From Cotesia glomerata (Eukaryota > Arthropoda > Insecta > Hymenoptera > Braconidae), in the NCBI RefSeq assembly GCF_020080835.1, contig NC_058162.1:12980612-13044611 (forward strand): a stretch of DNA of 64,000 nt, read 5' to 3'. The notes under the pieces were generated by a model. It was not told where the DNA came from. It saw only the letters and a program-made list of their open reading frames with translations, and did not search any database. Position numbers and translations under genes: made by a program. This document shows, piece after piece, positions 10,726 through 20,917 of this stretch. Each line of letters begins with the position of its first letter. The stretch's first letter is position 1.

Positions 10726-11367
10726 TGAAAAATGTTGAAAGAGCGGAAAAGCGGGGATCAGGTTTAGGTCTGGATATCTCAATTAAAACGCGTAAATAAT
10801 TATCAAAATTAACACTATAAATTTATTTACACTAAATACAAGTTATATTTAATATGTTAAATAGCGGATTGTTTAAATAAAAGCGGATTTATAATACACA
10901 GCGTGGTTAGCACAAGCGATACCGGTTGACACGTGGGTGAACACTCTGCCGGCACTGTAAAAGCGGTGAAATAAATGCACAAATAACACAATTTATCTGT
11001 AACAAATTAGAGCGAATTATTAGCGGTTAATTTAAGCAATTTAAATTATAAAAATAGCGAAATGAGGTTAATTAACAATAAGCGAAAGTAAAGCGGAATT
11101 AATGGCGACTCGTTGCAACGAAAGCGTGGAAACGAAAGATAATAATAATAATGCGTCTTCTTCCTCGTCGACTTGGGGAAGAAGGCTGATTGCGCATGTC
11201 AGCGGAGCGATCAGCCAATCACACCACCGAGACATGGCGTGATCAGTCAAGCTAAGCATTCATAGGCGGTTAGTTTTTGCGAGAACTAGCGGTCGACAGG
11301 TGCGGCTCGTGAAATTGGGAGTCCCCCAGGGGCGAGTTAATCGCTACTGGGCCTTGTTCACCGAACA
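10726..11367 (-). repeat. 5' LTR of BEL copy B (642 bp)
   Basis: Minus strand TG...CA ends, same length as 4602-5243. It ends at GAACA with non-BEL AT-rich sequence to the right, so this is the true outer edge of the BEL tandem. Confidence 0.93.
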
Positions 11368-11936
11368 AAGTTATACTTGTTTTCGCGCGTTCGTAGCATT
11401 TAAAAAATTAAATTAGAGTTCATTAGAAAAAATATATTAATTTTTTTTTTTAATCTAAAAATAAATGCTGCATGTATATTTCAATAATTATTCAATGAAC
11501 AATAATGTAAATTGCTTTAAAAAACCATTTGATTATTGAATATTTAGGTTTATGTCCGCGTGTTAAAAAATTAAATTTCATTTTTCAAACTTAAAAAAAT
11601 ATTTTGCCGATTGATAACTGAGAATTAATAACTATTTAATTAATAAGGAACATTATAATGACTTTTCAAACTTTGGAAAAAAAATAATAACAATTCGAAT
11701 TGAATTTCAACAAATTTAAGTATTCTTTATGAAAATTTTCGTTAATAGTATTGTTTATTAGTTTATACGCGATTTGACTCAATTATAATTTATTGAAATC
11801 AAGAAGAAAATTTTTTCTCAAACTACGCCAAAGAAGTATAACTACTTACGTGCGTACACAAGTACACACACAGTTTTTGTTAATTAAACAATCATTATTG
11901 CAATAAAAATTAAGCAAAATAGAGAATAATAAGAAC
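11368..11936. other. AT-rich non-coding DNA right of BEL tandem
   Basis: AT-rich sequence with homopolymer runs. No coding region, repeat or RNA gene recognised. If the gene at 11937-13240 continues, this would be intron, interrupted on its left by the BEL tandem. Confidence 0.5.
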
Positions 11937-13240
11937 CTTTCCACCGTCGAATTCTGGAGGAAAGAGATCCACAGAATTGGCCTTCTCTTCGGCGTCATCA
12001 CATTCTGGTAGTATTTCAGGAGATACCTTATTTTCATTGTTTTCTTCAGTTTTTCCAGAATCATCGGTAGCTTTGGATTTGTTCGAATCATTCAATTTTT
12101 TCGTTGCTAAAACATTATTTATGTTTAAGCTCAGTTTACGAGATTCCTGTTGGGTTTTCTCTTTTTTTGCTTTTTCTGCCTCCAGTATTGCAATTTGCCG
12201 CTTGAGATCCTTTTGAGATCTTTTGTTGGACTGATAATACATTGAGGTGGCGTGGTTGACGTTTTTTCGTCACCATCACTTTCCGAAATATGAGACGAAT
12301 CACTAGAGCTTGGCGAAGAGTCAATTAGCTTTTTAGCTGGCTTTGGTTTTAGTAAATCTTTATTTCTTCCACTTTTCTTCTCCATCTTAGTATCCTGTAT
12401 AAATATTAGTATTAATATAAATTTAAATTGATTTTTTTTAACTGCAGCTATCTTTAATTAAAGCAATAACTATGAAATAATTAATGTCTTCAAAAAAAAA
12501 TTATTCAATAGAAATAGTATCAATTAACAAAATTTCTTACCATTTTCTTAGATTTTTTTGGTGAGGTCGAATTAGATGGAGACCAACTTCTTTTAGGGAC
12601 ATGTTTACGTTTTGACCCAAGTACCTTAGCATCATTCGACTTTTTTTTAGTTCCTTCAATCGCTTTATTAAACGTTGTCAATTCCATTCTTAAATACTTT
12701 GAATTACCTATAAACATTATTTATGAATTATTACATATATAAAATATGTGATTTAACTCTAAGTTTAATAGTCAAATACAAATAAGAATTTTTAATAACA
12801 CACACAAATCAGCCCACATCGAATATTTTTCAAAATTATTCTTATTAATTAACTTACTTTCTGAAAAATTCCGTGAATATTAATCAATCATTTGGAAATA
12901 AGAATAAGTGGTTTTAAATCTAATTTTATCTAAGTTTTTATAAATGCATTAAATTTCAACTAATTTTTTTTATCCTTTTCATAGATTTTAGGTTATGTAT
13001 TATTAAAATTTCTAAAATATTTATTTATTCAAATGAAAATGATTCTACGGTAGTTTAAAGAAATAAATAAAATAACTTACTTGAATGATCAATCACTTTT
13101 CCTTCAAATTCTTTTTTTCCCAATTTAAATAACACTTCATCACCTACTATTATTTCATGAACTTGTTTACCAATACATTCAATATCATTGTGATCAACAA
13201 TGTAAGCCTTTTGGTCATCATATGATTGTACCAAAAACAT
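11937..13240 (-). CDS. Host-like gene, first three exons, BEN-protein-like N-terminus
   Basis: Three exons join on the minus strand. Exon 1 is 13240-13081 (ATG start, donor GTAAGT). Exon 2 is 12707-12541 (acceptor TTTATAG, donor GTAAGA). Exon 3 starts at 12394 (acceptor TATACAG). Exons 1 and 2 total 327 bases, so the frame passes cleanly. The N-terminal 60 residues (DEVLFKLGKKEFEGKVIDHS) look like a small beta-rich reader-type domain, followed by a Lys/Ser-rich stretch and a coiled coil (KRQIAILEAEKAKKEK). The coiled coil is in a different frame from the start of exon 3, so there is an indel near 12240-12300, an extra splice, or decay. A weak donor (AAAG/GTTCTT) ends the exon at 11937. The layout recalls insect BEN-domain proteins, but no BEN domain is seen here. 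Any later exons would lie beyond the BEL tandem. Confidence 0.55.
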
Positions 13241-13737
13241 GTTGATTGTTTAATACGCGTACAAACAATTTAAAAAGATGGAATTATTTAATTATATATA
13301 AATAATGTAAGACGACTGATTACAAATCAATAAAGCATATAAAAATACAAAAATACTACGACGCTCACGAGATCAACAGACTATGCGGCATCCATATTGG
13401 AAATATATAACCCACGTGACGCTACAGTGTTACTTACCCGCCAAATCTCACACTTGATTTCTGAGATATGTGTATACACTATAGCACTCATATGTATTTA
13501 TTATTTATAAGTATGTGTAAAAACACACCGCGAAACTATTATAAATAATACGAAATACTGAGTCGCACATTTGTCTGTAAACTTTTATAAAAAAAATATA
13601 ACTAACAATTTAACTAATAATAAAAAACAAAATTTCACTGCAGTGTTAATTTAAAATATTGTAGAAGTGCAATAATTAATAATATCACCTTTCAAGGTGG
13701 TATGTGAGTGTATTCCGTACATGCTTGTAAGTTAAAT
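13241..13737. other. Upstream region of the host-like gene
   Basis: AT-rich non-coding sequence upstream of the ATG at 13240. A slightly GC-richer patch around 13380-13450 (CCACGTGACGC, GCGGCATCC) may hold the promoter. No TATA box can be assigned with confidence. Confidence 0.35.
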
Positions 13738-13968
13738 ATATATTATAATATAATAATAATAATAATATTAATAATAATAATAATAATAAAATATATATTA
13801 TAATATAATAATATTATTATTATTATTTATAATATTATATGATATTATATGATGTTATATGATATTATATGATGTTATATGATATTATATATTATAATGT
13901 GTATATATATGTATAATATAAATACTATATAGCATAAATATAATTTTTTTTTTTTTTTTTTTTTTTTA
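13738..13968. repeat. TA/TAA microsatellite with poly(T)
   Basis: Runs of ATA, AATAAT and GATATTATAT repeats at 13738-13940, followed by about 23 T residues. Low complexity, likely length-variable. Confidence 0.9.
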
Positions 13969-13977
13969 CGGCAAGCA

Positions 13978-14035
13978 TTTTTACAAATATAAATAATGCT
14001 GTGAAGCGGGAAAGAATAGGAGTTACGGTAATTAT
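13978..14035 (+). repeat. Dispersed repeat fragment shared with 44573-44630
   Basis: The stretch containing ATAATGCTGTGAAGCGGGA recurs at 44573-44630 with one difference over about 55 bases. The element it belongs to is not recognised. Confidence 0.75.
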
Positions 14036-14099
14036 TACATAATCAATATACCAAATCTGAACAGTCCTGATATATGGAGTTTAAATCCTTTATTTCTAG

Positions 14100-14167
14100 G
14101 CTAGATCAGACGTGCTCAGACATGGACAGGTATAATCAGATCTGAGCGTATTTAACGCTTCAGACAT
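14100..14167 (+). repeat. Decamer minisatellite, left of the Gypsy insertion
   Basis: Contains CAGACATGGACAGG, TCTGAGCGTATTTAACGCTT and CAGACAT, the same unit as the array at 29183-29830. The Gypsy element interrupts it at ACAT (14164-14167). Confidence 0.85.
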
Positions 14168-14899
14168 TGAGACAATACAAATTGTCCGCCTGATCAGCTG
14201 CGCGACATACCCTTGAAAATTAGACTCGGCTATGATCGAACGCGGTCGATATCTAGCGCCGTAAGGGCGAAGGAGGGGAGAAAAACCGAATACCCAACGG
14301 ACAGGAGCATCGATCGGCACTTCGACCTCGCTAGTCAATAAGCATACAACACATTTCCTTGCTTTGTTAATTTACTAGGTATTCACTACCGACTCAATTC
14401 CAACCTTAAATATCTAATCATTCTTTTTGTAATAATATTTCTTAATATTCTTCATATTTAGTTTATAATTAAATTTATTATAATCATTGAGTTTGTTTAT
14501 AAGTAATTTTAAGTTGTGTGAATATATTCAATAGTTAAACATATCAGTGTAGTTTATTAAAAATTACTATACGACAACCAGCCACCTTCCTGAACGAGCG
14601 TGCACGAGGCCAATCAAGGTTATCAATTCATTGCTGGAATTTATGTAAGTGAAGGAAAATTTGATACGTTGGCCGAGTCTGAGTTCTTTCACGGGATTTC
14701 GTAAAAGTGATAAGTGGGATTCTTTTATTGTAAGTTATTCGTCACCGCAGATTGTGATTTGAGAAATTTAGCGGACAAAATTTCCTACATGGCTCGTCCC
14801 AATTTTTTTAGAAACTTATTAGGTCTCCAGTAAGATCCGCAAGGCTGATAGGCTCAATAAGGGAATTTTATTTAATAGAGAAAATAAAATTTCATTTCA
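14168..14899 (+). repeat. Gypsy 5' LTR (732 bp)
   Basis: Starts TGAGACAATACAAATTG and ends CATTTCA. Matches 22822-23552 plus 29177-29178. The primer site begins two bases after its end. Confidence 0.92.
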
Positions 14900-14900
14900 A

Positions 14901-14918
14901 TGGCGCTCGAACAGGGAC
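14901..14918 (+). other. Gypsy primer binding site, tRNA-Lys type
   Basis: TGGCGCTCGAACAGGGAC differs by one base from the well-known tRNA-Lys3 primer site (TGGCGCCCGAACAGGGAC). It lies one base from the LTR end, as expected for minus-strand priming. Confidence 0.88.
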
Positions 14919-15674
14919 GCCGTGTTCGAGGAACCTGTCCCGGTGACGGAAAGCTCTGCGATAAAAGTTTTTCTTAAAATAAAATTTCAAAAAAAAATTT
15001 TGCTTCGAAAATTTTATTGAAAATGTAATTTTTCAATATTCAAACTTTTCAAAATTCCTACGTTAAAAAAAAAAAAAAAAAAAAAACATCCTAAATAAGT
15101 ATTACAAAATTTAATTCCAAACTTGAGAAAATTTTAAAGTTAAAAAATATTAAAAATATTAAAAGTTAAAAATATTAAAAGTTAAAAATATTATAAATTT
15201 CATGAGTAGTAATTTTGTAAATTACCAGATTATCGTTTGTGCAAGAGCTCAGACTTTATTCATTAAATAAGTTTAGCATTGTATAAAGTGACAAAATCTG
15301 AATAATTATCACATTATAACCCTGAAAATGACATTATGCTGTAGTCTTCCAGAGATAAGGGATTAAGAAATTTATGTAGGTGATGTCATGCTTCCTGCCG
15401 AGTATGTCATAGGATTTACTAGAATTAATATTAAAAGCATACCCTCAGAAAATCAAATAAGACAATAGTCAAAAATTTTAGTAAATATCCAAATAAAATA
15501 AATTTAATCTCTAGCATAATAAATAAAATTATATTAAGGCTTCAGGAAATTAAATAAGACAATAGTCAAAATCTCTAGTAAATATCCAAAGGAAAGGAAT
15601 TTAATCTCTAACATAATAAATAAAATATACAATAAAGCTCAGTAAAATAAATAAGATAGTAATCCTCGGGCATA
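14919..15674 (+). other. Gypsy leader (5' untranslated region) with tandem repeats
   Basis: Non-coding leader of about 750 bases. It has a 22-base poly(A) run near 15066, short repeats of TATTAAAAGTTAAAAA (15140-15190), and a direct repeat of about 90 bases at 15455-15538 and 15547-15633 (shared AAATAAGACAATAGTCAAAA and TTTAATCTCTA). These could be part of the packaging region; that is inference. Confidence 0.75.
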
Positions 15675-17390
15675 ATGTTAACTCGTACCCCTATAAATCG
15701 TTTTACCGTACCCGCAGCATTTGAGCCAAGACAATCCACCTCACAAACAAACGACTTACCCCCGCTCCCTACTCAAACGGACAATTTATCTAATATACCT
15801 GTTTCGGTAAACACAATTCTAAACAGTACCACCCACACGGCAACGGATGGTCTAGATAGCTCGATAAATAATGTAAGCGGAATAAGTAACCTCACTGTTG
15901 CAGAACTCTCAAACGAACCTGTACAGACGTTACAGAATGTTACTCAACAACTACGAAAGGAAGTAACAGCGTTGAGATCGGCTCAACAAAACTTCCAAAT
16001 CTCAGTAGCATCTACGTGGACGCAGTCTACACATAGACCCATGACAGACGCTACATACACAAATACCAATATGTATAACACATACATGTTGACTTTACAG
16101 CCACGGGAACTATTCCCCCACACGACACTTCCCTCAACAATATACGGGCAGCAGTATTCCTCCTCTCAACACGTGCCTGTATATCCCTCGCAGTCTAGTG
16201 CAACCCAAGGTGGGGCTGCGCGTTTACCGCACGCGCAACAAGCTCCCCTCTTACCTGCTACTGCAAGCGGAGCCATGCCTCAACAGTATGCGCTGCCGCC
16301 AACTATACCTCCCTACACATACACATATAATAACACCACTATGCCTACAATGCAATATCCCTACCCTAGTCTCAATACTCAGTTCGCACCGACGAATACA
16401 TGGCAAAACAATACATCCATGCGTCCAAGCGATATAGGCCGAGTTGCCAAGTCCTGGAATGTCACATTTCCGCCGCGAGATACAACTGTAAATATTAACG
16501 CAAAAAAATACCTCAAAATTATTGAACAGCGTATGTCGAGTCATGAGATACCTTTTGAGAATTTTAGATCGGTCGTCATCACTACTTTAACTGGACATGT
16601 ATTAGAATGGTATTACCAAAACGAACATTTGTTCATAAACTGGCCCATTTTTAAATCCCATTTTAAAGTCTGGTAAAGCCATCAGTCAGACGAATCAATT
16701 TTACAAGAGATTTTCGCTTCACAGCAGGGTCACGACGAACCTGGTGTATCATTTATTAACAGAATGCAATGTGCATTCTCACAGTTAGAGGAGCCATTGC
16801 CAGAAGAAAAGCAAATCCGGATCATTGTTCGAAAATTTAACCATCACTTTTTAATGAAATTCGCAGACGCAAATATTTTTAGTTATCCGGAACTTTACTC
16901 CCGCGTAAGCGCCTGGCAACCCGTCGTAAATTCCTCTCAGCCACTCCAAACTGAAATTACAAGTAGACCTCGAACTAATCATTTTACAAAAACAACAAAG
17001 CCTAAAACAAAATTGAATGCGGTTACCGAATTAAATGAAATGACTCTTGATAAGCAAACTCAAGATGATGATTCTGTAAACAGCTATGACACAGAACAAA
17101 CTTCATTATATTTTATAACCAATAATAATCCACCGCATCGTAAAGCATCTAATTCGAGTGATTCAACCCAAAGTCCCTCCTCGTTTTCCCCGGAATATTT
17201 TCAAAATATGTTCAAATTATTATTTGAAAAGCTACAACTCGGTACAACAGCTTCACAACCGTCAGTTTGCCAGCGATGTGGTAAAATAGGGCATACTGCT
17301 GATGTTTGTTGTATGCCAACCACAGATGAAATGCGGAAACGAGCAGGTCTCCCGATTATACAAAAAAATTCAAAGCCAAAAAACGAGTAG
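15675..17390 (+). pseudogene. gag: Gypsy gag with one internal stop
   Basis: One frame from ATG 15675 to TAG 17388, interrupted by a TAA at 16674-16676. Without that stop it would be about 571 residues. The N-terminal third is rich in Thr, Ser, Pro, Gln and Tyr. The capsid-like part follows (ITTLTGHVLEWYYQNE and WPIFKSHF are typical of Gypsy Gag). A CCHC zinc knuckle, CQRCGKIGHTADVC, sits close to the C-terminus (17268-17309). The internal TAA could come from CAA by one C-to-T change. The slippery site for pol overlaps the last codons. The main job of Gag is to form particles and package RNA; this copy could not make full-length Gag. Confidence 0.87.
17378..17384 (+). promoter_or_regulatory. 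-1 ribosomal frameshift heptamer A AAA AAC
   Basis: In the gag frame the codons are CCA AAA AAC GAG TAG, so the heptamer A-AAA-AAC lies in the canonical X-XXY-YYZ phase two codons before the gag stop. A slip of one base backwards enters the open pol frame (CGA GTA GGC GCC CTG GTG). No downstream pseudoknot was worked out. Confidence 0.8.
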
Positions 17391-20300
17391 GCGCCCTGGT
17401 GGATGACCAAACACCAACCAGGGCCAATAAAATCTTAGAAACAGATTTACCCTTTAAACAGCCCTCAGAGGTAACAAATAAAACAATCGATTCTTCAGAT
17501 TCTGTGATTAATATTAACAACTCGGTCCCTGAAGACTCTCCTGGAAGTTCCAGCCCGAATGTAGTCAGTGTATTGCATGATGCACCTATTTCTGATTCAG
17601 AATTTGAAGATTATGAATCTGAGGATGAATCTGACCAGCCAGTAAATCCTGAATTAAAAATTCACGCTTCCTATGACGAATTGACTGATTACTTAATGCC
17701 CATACACGGCGCCACTAGCCACATCAAACCCGTTTCTGCTAGTATACAAGCCCCAGTAGAAGTAAGTCGAATGATAGCCAAAATTACAATTGATTCTCAC
17801 GTAATAGAAGCCTTGTTAGACAGTGGTAGCGAAAGAAGTTATATATCTGAAGCAGCATACCTCACAATACAAGGTAGTGAGCTTCAAAAGTTAGGTCCAG
17901 ACCCCACGAGCACTCATGGAGTCACTTTAGCCGATTCCGGGTCAACATTTACTAAAGGTGGGGCCCCTTTCCGAATTGAAATAGACGGATACACGTTCCT
18001 TACCTGGTTGAGCGTACTTCCTGGTTTGTCAACACCAGTTATTCTAGGTTTAGACTTCTGGAAACTTGCAGACATTAGAGTAGAGTCAAAAACTGCCACC
18101 TGGAAATTAGGAGATAATCCAAAAGGACACCAATTTTGTTCACGTCCCACCAGAAATACGATATTCTCACTGAATGTTCTAACCTCTTCTGAGCGCACTG
18201 AACTCCAAAATTTTCTAACTAGCGAATTCGATAAAAATAAAGCTGCAAAGTTAGGATTGACCCATTTAGTGCAACATCACATCGAAGTTAGTGACGAAAC
18301 TCCAGTTAGATGCAAACCTTATCGGCGTAGCCCTCCAGTAATGCAAGCATTACATGAAAAGGTTGATGAGTTGCTGACGAAAGGGTACATTCGGCCTTCT
18401 GATAGTAGTTGGGCCTGTTCACCAGTAATGGTTCCAAAGAAAAATAATACCTGGCGAATGTGCATAGATTATCGCCCACTTAACCGAAAAACTCGGAAAT
18501 CCGCTTATCCACTGCCCATTATGCATCGGATTTTATCCAGTCTTCGCGGAGCTAAGATCATTTCCACAATTGATCTTAGTGATGCATTTCACTAGATTGA
18601 AATTTCACCTGACTCGCGAAAATATACAGCATTCTGTGTTGATGGCCGTGGGTTGTTCGAATGGATTCGCATGCCTTTCGGGTTAGTGAATGCACCGAGT
18701 ACTTATCAGGAGTTAACTGACGAAGTTCGGCGTATGGTTATTCAATCACTGTGGGAAACAGCCGCCACATATGCAGCAGCTGCGGAAGAAAAAATATTCG
18801 CGTATTTAGACGACTGGATAATTATCAGTAGCACTATTGAGGAACATAAAATCTACTTACACGCCGTCCTGGAAGCATTCTGAAGGGCTGGTTTAAAAAT
18901 GAATGAGAAAAAAAGTCAATTTGGTAGATCAGAAGTAAAATTTTTAGGTTTTATAATAAATGAAAATGGTATGAGTCCGGATCCCGCGCGTTTAGAACCA
19001 ATTAAAAATTATCCCCGGCCTCAAAACCGCAAGGAACTACGTAGATTCAATGGGCTTATCAATTGGTACCATAAACACTTAAAAAATATCGCAAAAATCC
19101 AGGGTCCGTTAAACAAATTAACTAGCGTTCGCACAGAGTGGAAATGGACCGGTGTTGAGGAAAATGCATTCCTTGAAACTAAGAAAGCGTTACTCCAAGC
19201 CTCAACTTTGACGTTACCGGAACCCGACAAACCGTACCGCTTATATACTGATGCCAGTAACACTGGTTTACGTGCAATCCTGACTCAGTACGATTCAATA
19301 GAAAATAAAGAAAATTTGATTGTATGTTTGAGTCGACCACTTAATAAGGCAGAAATTAATTACACAACCACTGAAAAGGAATGCCTCGCGGTAATATGGT
19401 CCCTACGGAAATTACGCGGCTATCTAGAAGGATTACTGGTCACAGTTTACACTGATCATTCCGCCCTACAATGGCTTTACAATCTAAAAGATCCAGCAGG
19501 CCGTCTAGCCCGATGGGCAATTGACCTTTCAGCTTATCGACTAGAAATAATCCACTACAGAGGTACCCAAAATGAGGCCCCAGATGCCTTATCACGCCTC
19601 TATGAAGATCCTAGTAACGATTCTCGCTTAAATGCCATTATCGATCCCACGATAAACTGGTATGATGAAAAAGTTCGCGTAGTAAGTAAATTCCCGAACC
19701 AATACCCTGAATGGAAATATGAAAATGATCAACTATATTATTTTAGACCCACTATTATCAAAGAAGTTCTGGGTGACTTAAATGCATGGAAAATTGTATT
19801 AAAGGAACCTGAAATTAAAACACACATTGAAAAAGCTCATTGTGAAGTCACAGCTGGCCATCTAGGCATTGATAAGACATACCAACGCATACGTGAGACC
19901 CATTACTGGCCTGGAATGTTCCGTGATATCGTTACATTCGTAAACTCGTGTGAGATTTGCCTTCAGACTAAGTCTGACCAGACCAAATCCCGAGGTTATA
20001 TAGGCACACGCCCCCCAACACAACCTTGGTCTATCATCTCGATAGACACCATCGGTCCATACACTCGATCTGCAGCTGGAAATCAGTATGCGCTGGTAAT
20101 TGAAGATATTTATACCAGGTATCTTGAAATATTCCCTTTAAAGCAACAGACCGGGAGGTCTATTAAAAAACATCTACACGAAGTCATAGTCCATTGGGGT
20201 CCCGTTCGCCAAATTATCTCTGATAATGGCAAAGAATTCATAAATAAAGATATTCTAGATTTTATAAAACAGAATAACATTCAATTAACTCCCACTCCCA

Positions 20301-20884
20301 TAGGTCACCCTAGTGCTAATCCAGTAGAACGTTGTAATCGCACCATTAAACCCATGATCGTTGCGTTTACCGGACAAAATCAGAAAGACTGGGACGAACA
20401 TTTACCTGACTTGAAATTTGCCTACAATACTTCTGTACATACTGCTCTTGGAGTATCTCCATTTTACTTAAATCATGGGCGAGATCCTCCTCTTATACAA
20501 AACATTAACACTCATACTGACCTAGCTGATTTTGACTTGGCCCTGTGGACCAGTCGAGCAAACAGACTTGATGAATTAAGACACTTGGTGGAGAGTCACA
20601 TGCTCAAAGCTCGGGAACGCACTCGCAGACAGTATGAAAATAAATTCTCAGCCTAGCCTATTGATCTAAAAGTAGGAGACCATGTTTATTATTTAAATAA
20701 AAAATTAAGCAAAAAAGTAGACGGCTACAGTGCTAAACTAGCCCCTAAATATTCTAGCCCCGCAATCGTTACCGAGATTGTAAGTCCATTAGTGATTCAG
20801 CTGACAGACCTAGCAGGTAACAGCCTGGGCACACATTATCTTAATGATTTAAAAATTCCAAGACGGTCAAAACGTCAAAACTAA
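17384..20884 (+). pseudogene. pol: Gypsy pol: protease, RT, RNase H, integrase, three stops
   Basis: A single frame, -1 relative to gag, interrupted by TAG 18593, TGA 18881 and TAG 20654, and ending at TAA 20882. Domains in order: acidic Ser-rich linker, protease (LLDSGSERSYIS near 17815), RT (catalytic FAYLDDW near 18800), RNase H (LYTDASNTG, TTEKECLAVIW, VYTDHSALQWL), integrase zinc finger (HIEKAHCEVTAGHLG ... CEICLQTK) and integrase core (SIDTIGP, SDNGKEF, Glu in NPVERCNRT), then a GDHVYYL chromatin-side tail. No frameshifts are seen. Each stop is one C-to-T change from a sense codon (CAG, CGA, CAG). It is a recently inactivated Gypsy polymerase; the clade within Gypsy is not assigned. Confidence 0.93.
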
Positions 20885-20917
20885 TTATTATCAATATATT
20901 GCAGATTACATCATACA

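Larger units (their letters stand above)
4602..11367 (-). mobile_element. BEL/Pao LTR retrotransposon, copy B (complete, 6.77 kb)
   Basis: A full element on the minus strand: 5' LTR 10726-11367, primer site 10706-10724, gag 10444-9257, pol 9069-5959 plus a shifted tail 5893-5234, a purine-rich tract on the minus strand just before the 3' LTR (5244-5256), and 3' LTR 4602-5243. Gag, protease, reverse transcriptase and RNase H are open. Integrase is broken by a short deletion. The left flank is copy A, not host DNA, so no target duplication can be checked on that side; the right flank begins AAGTTATAC. Confidence 0.94.
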
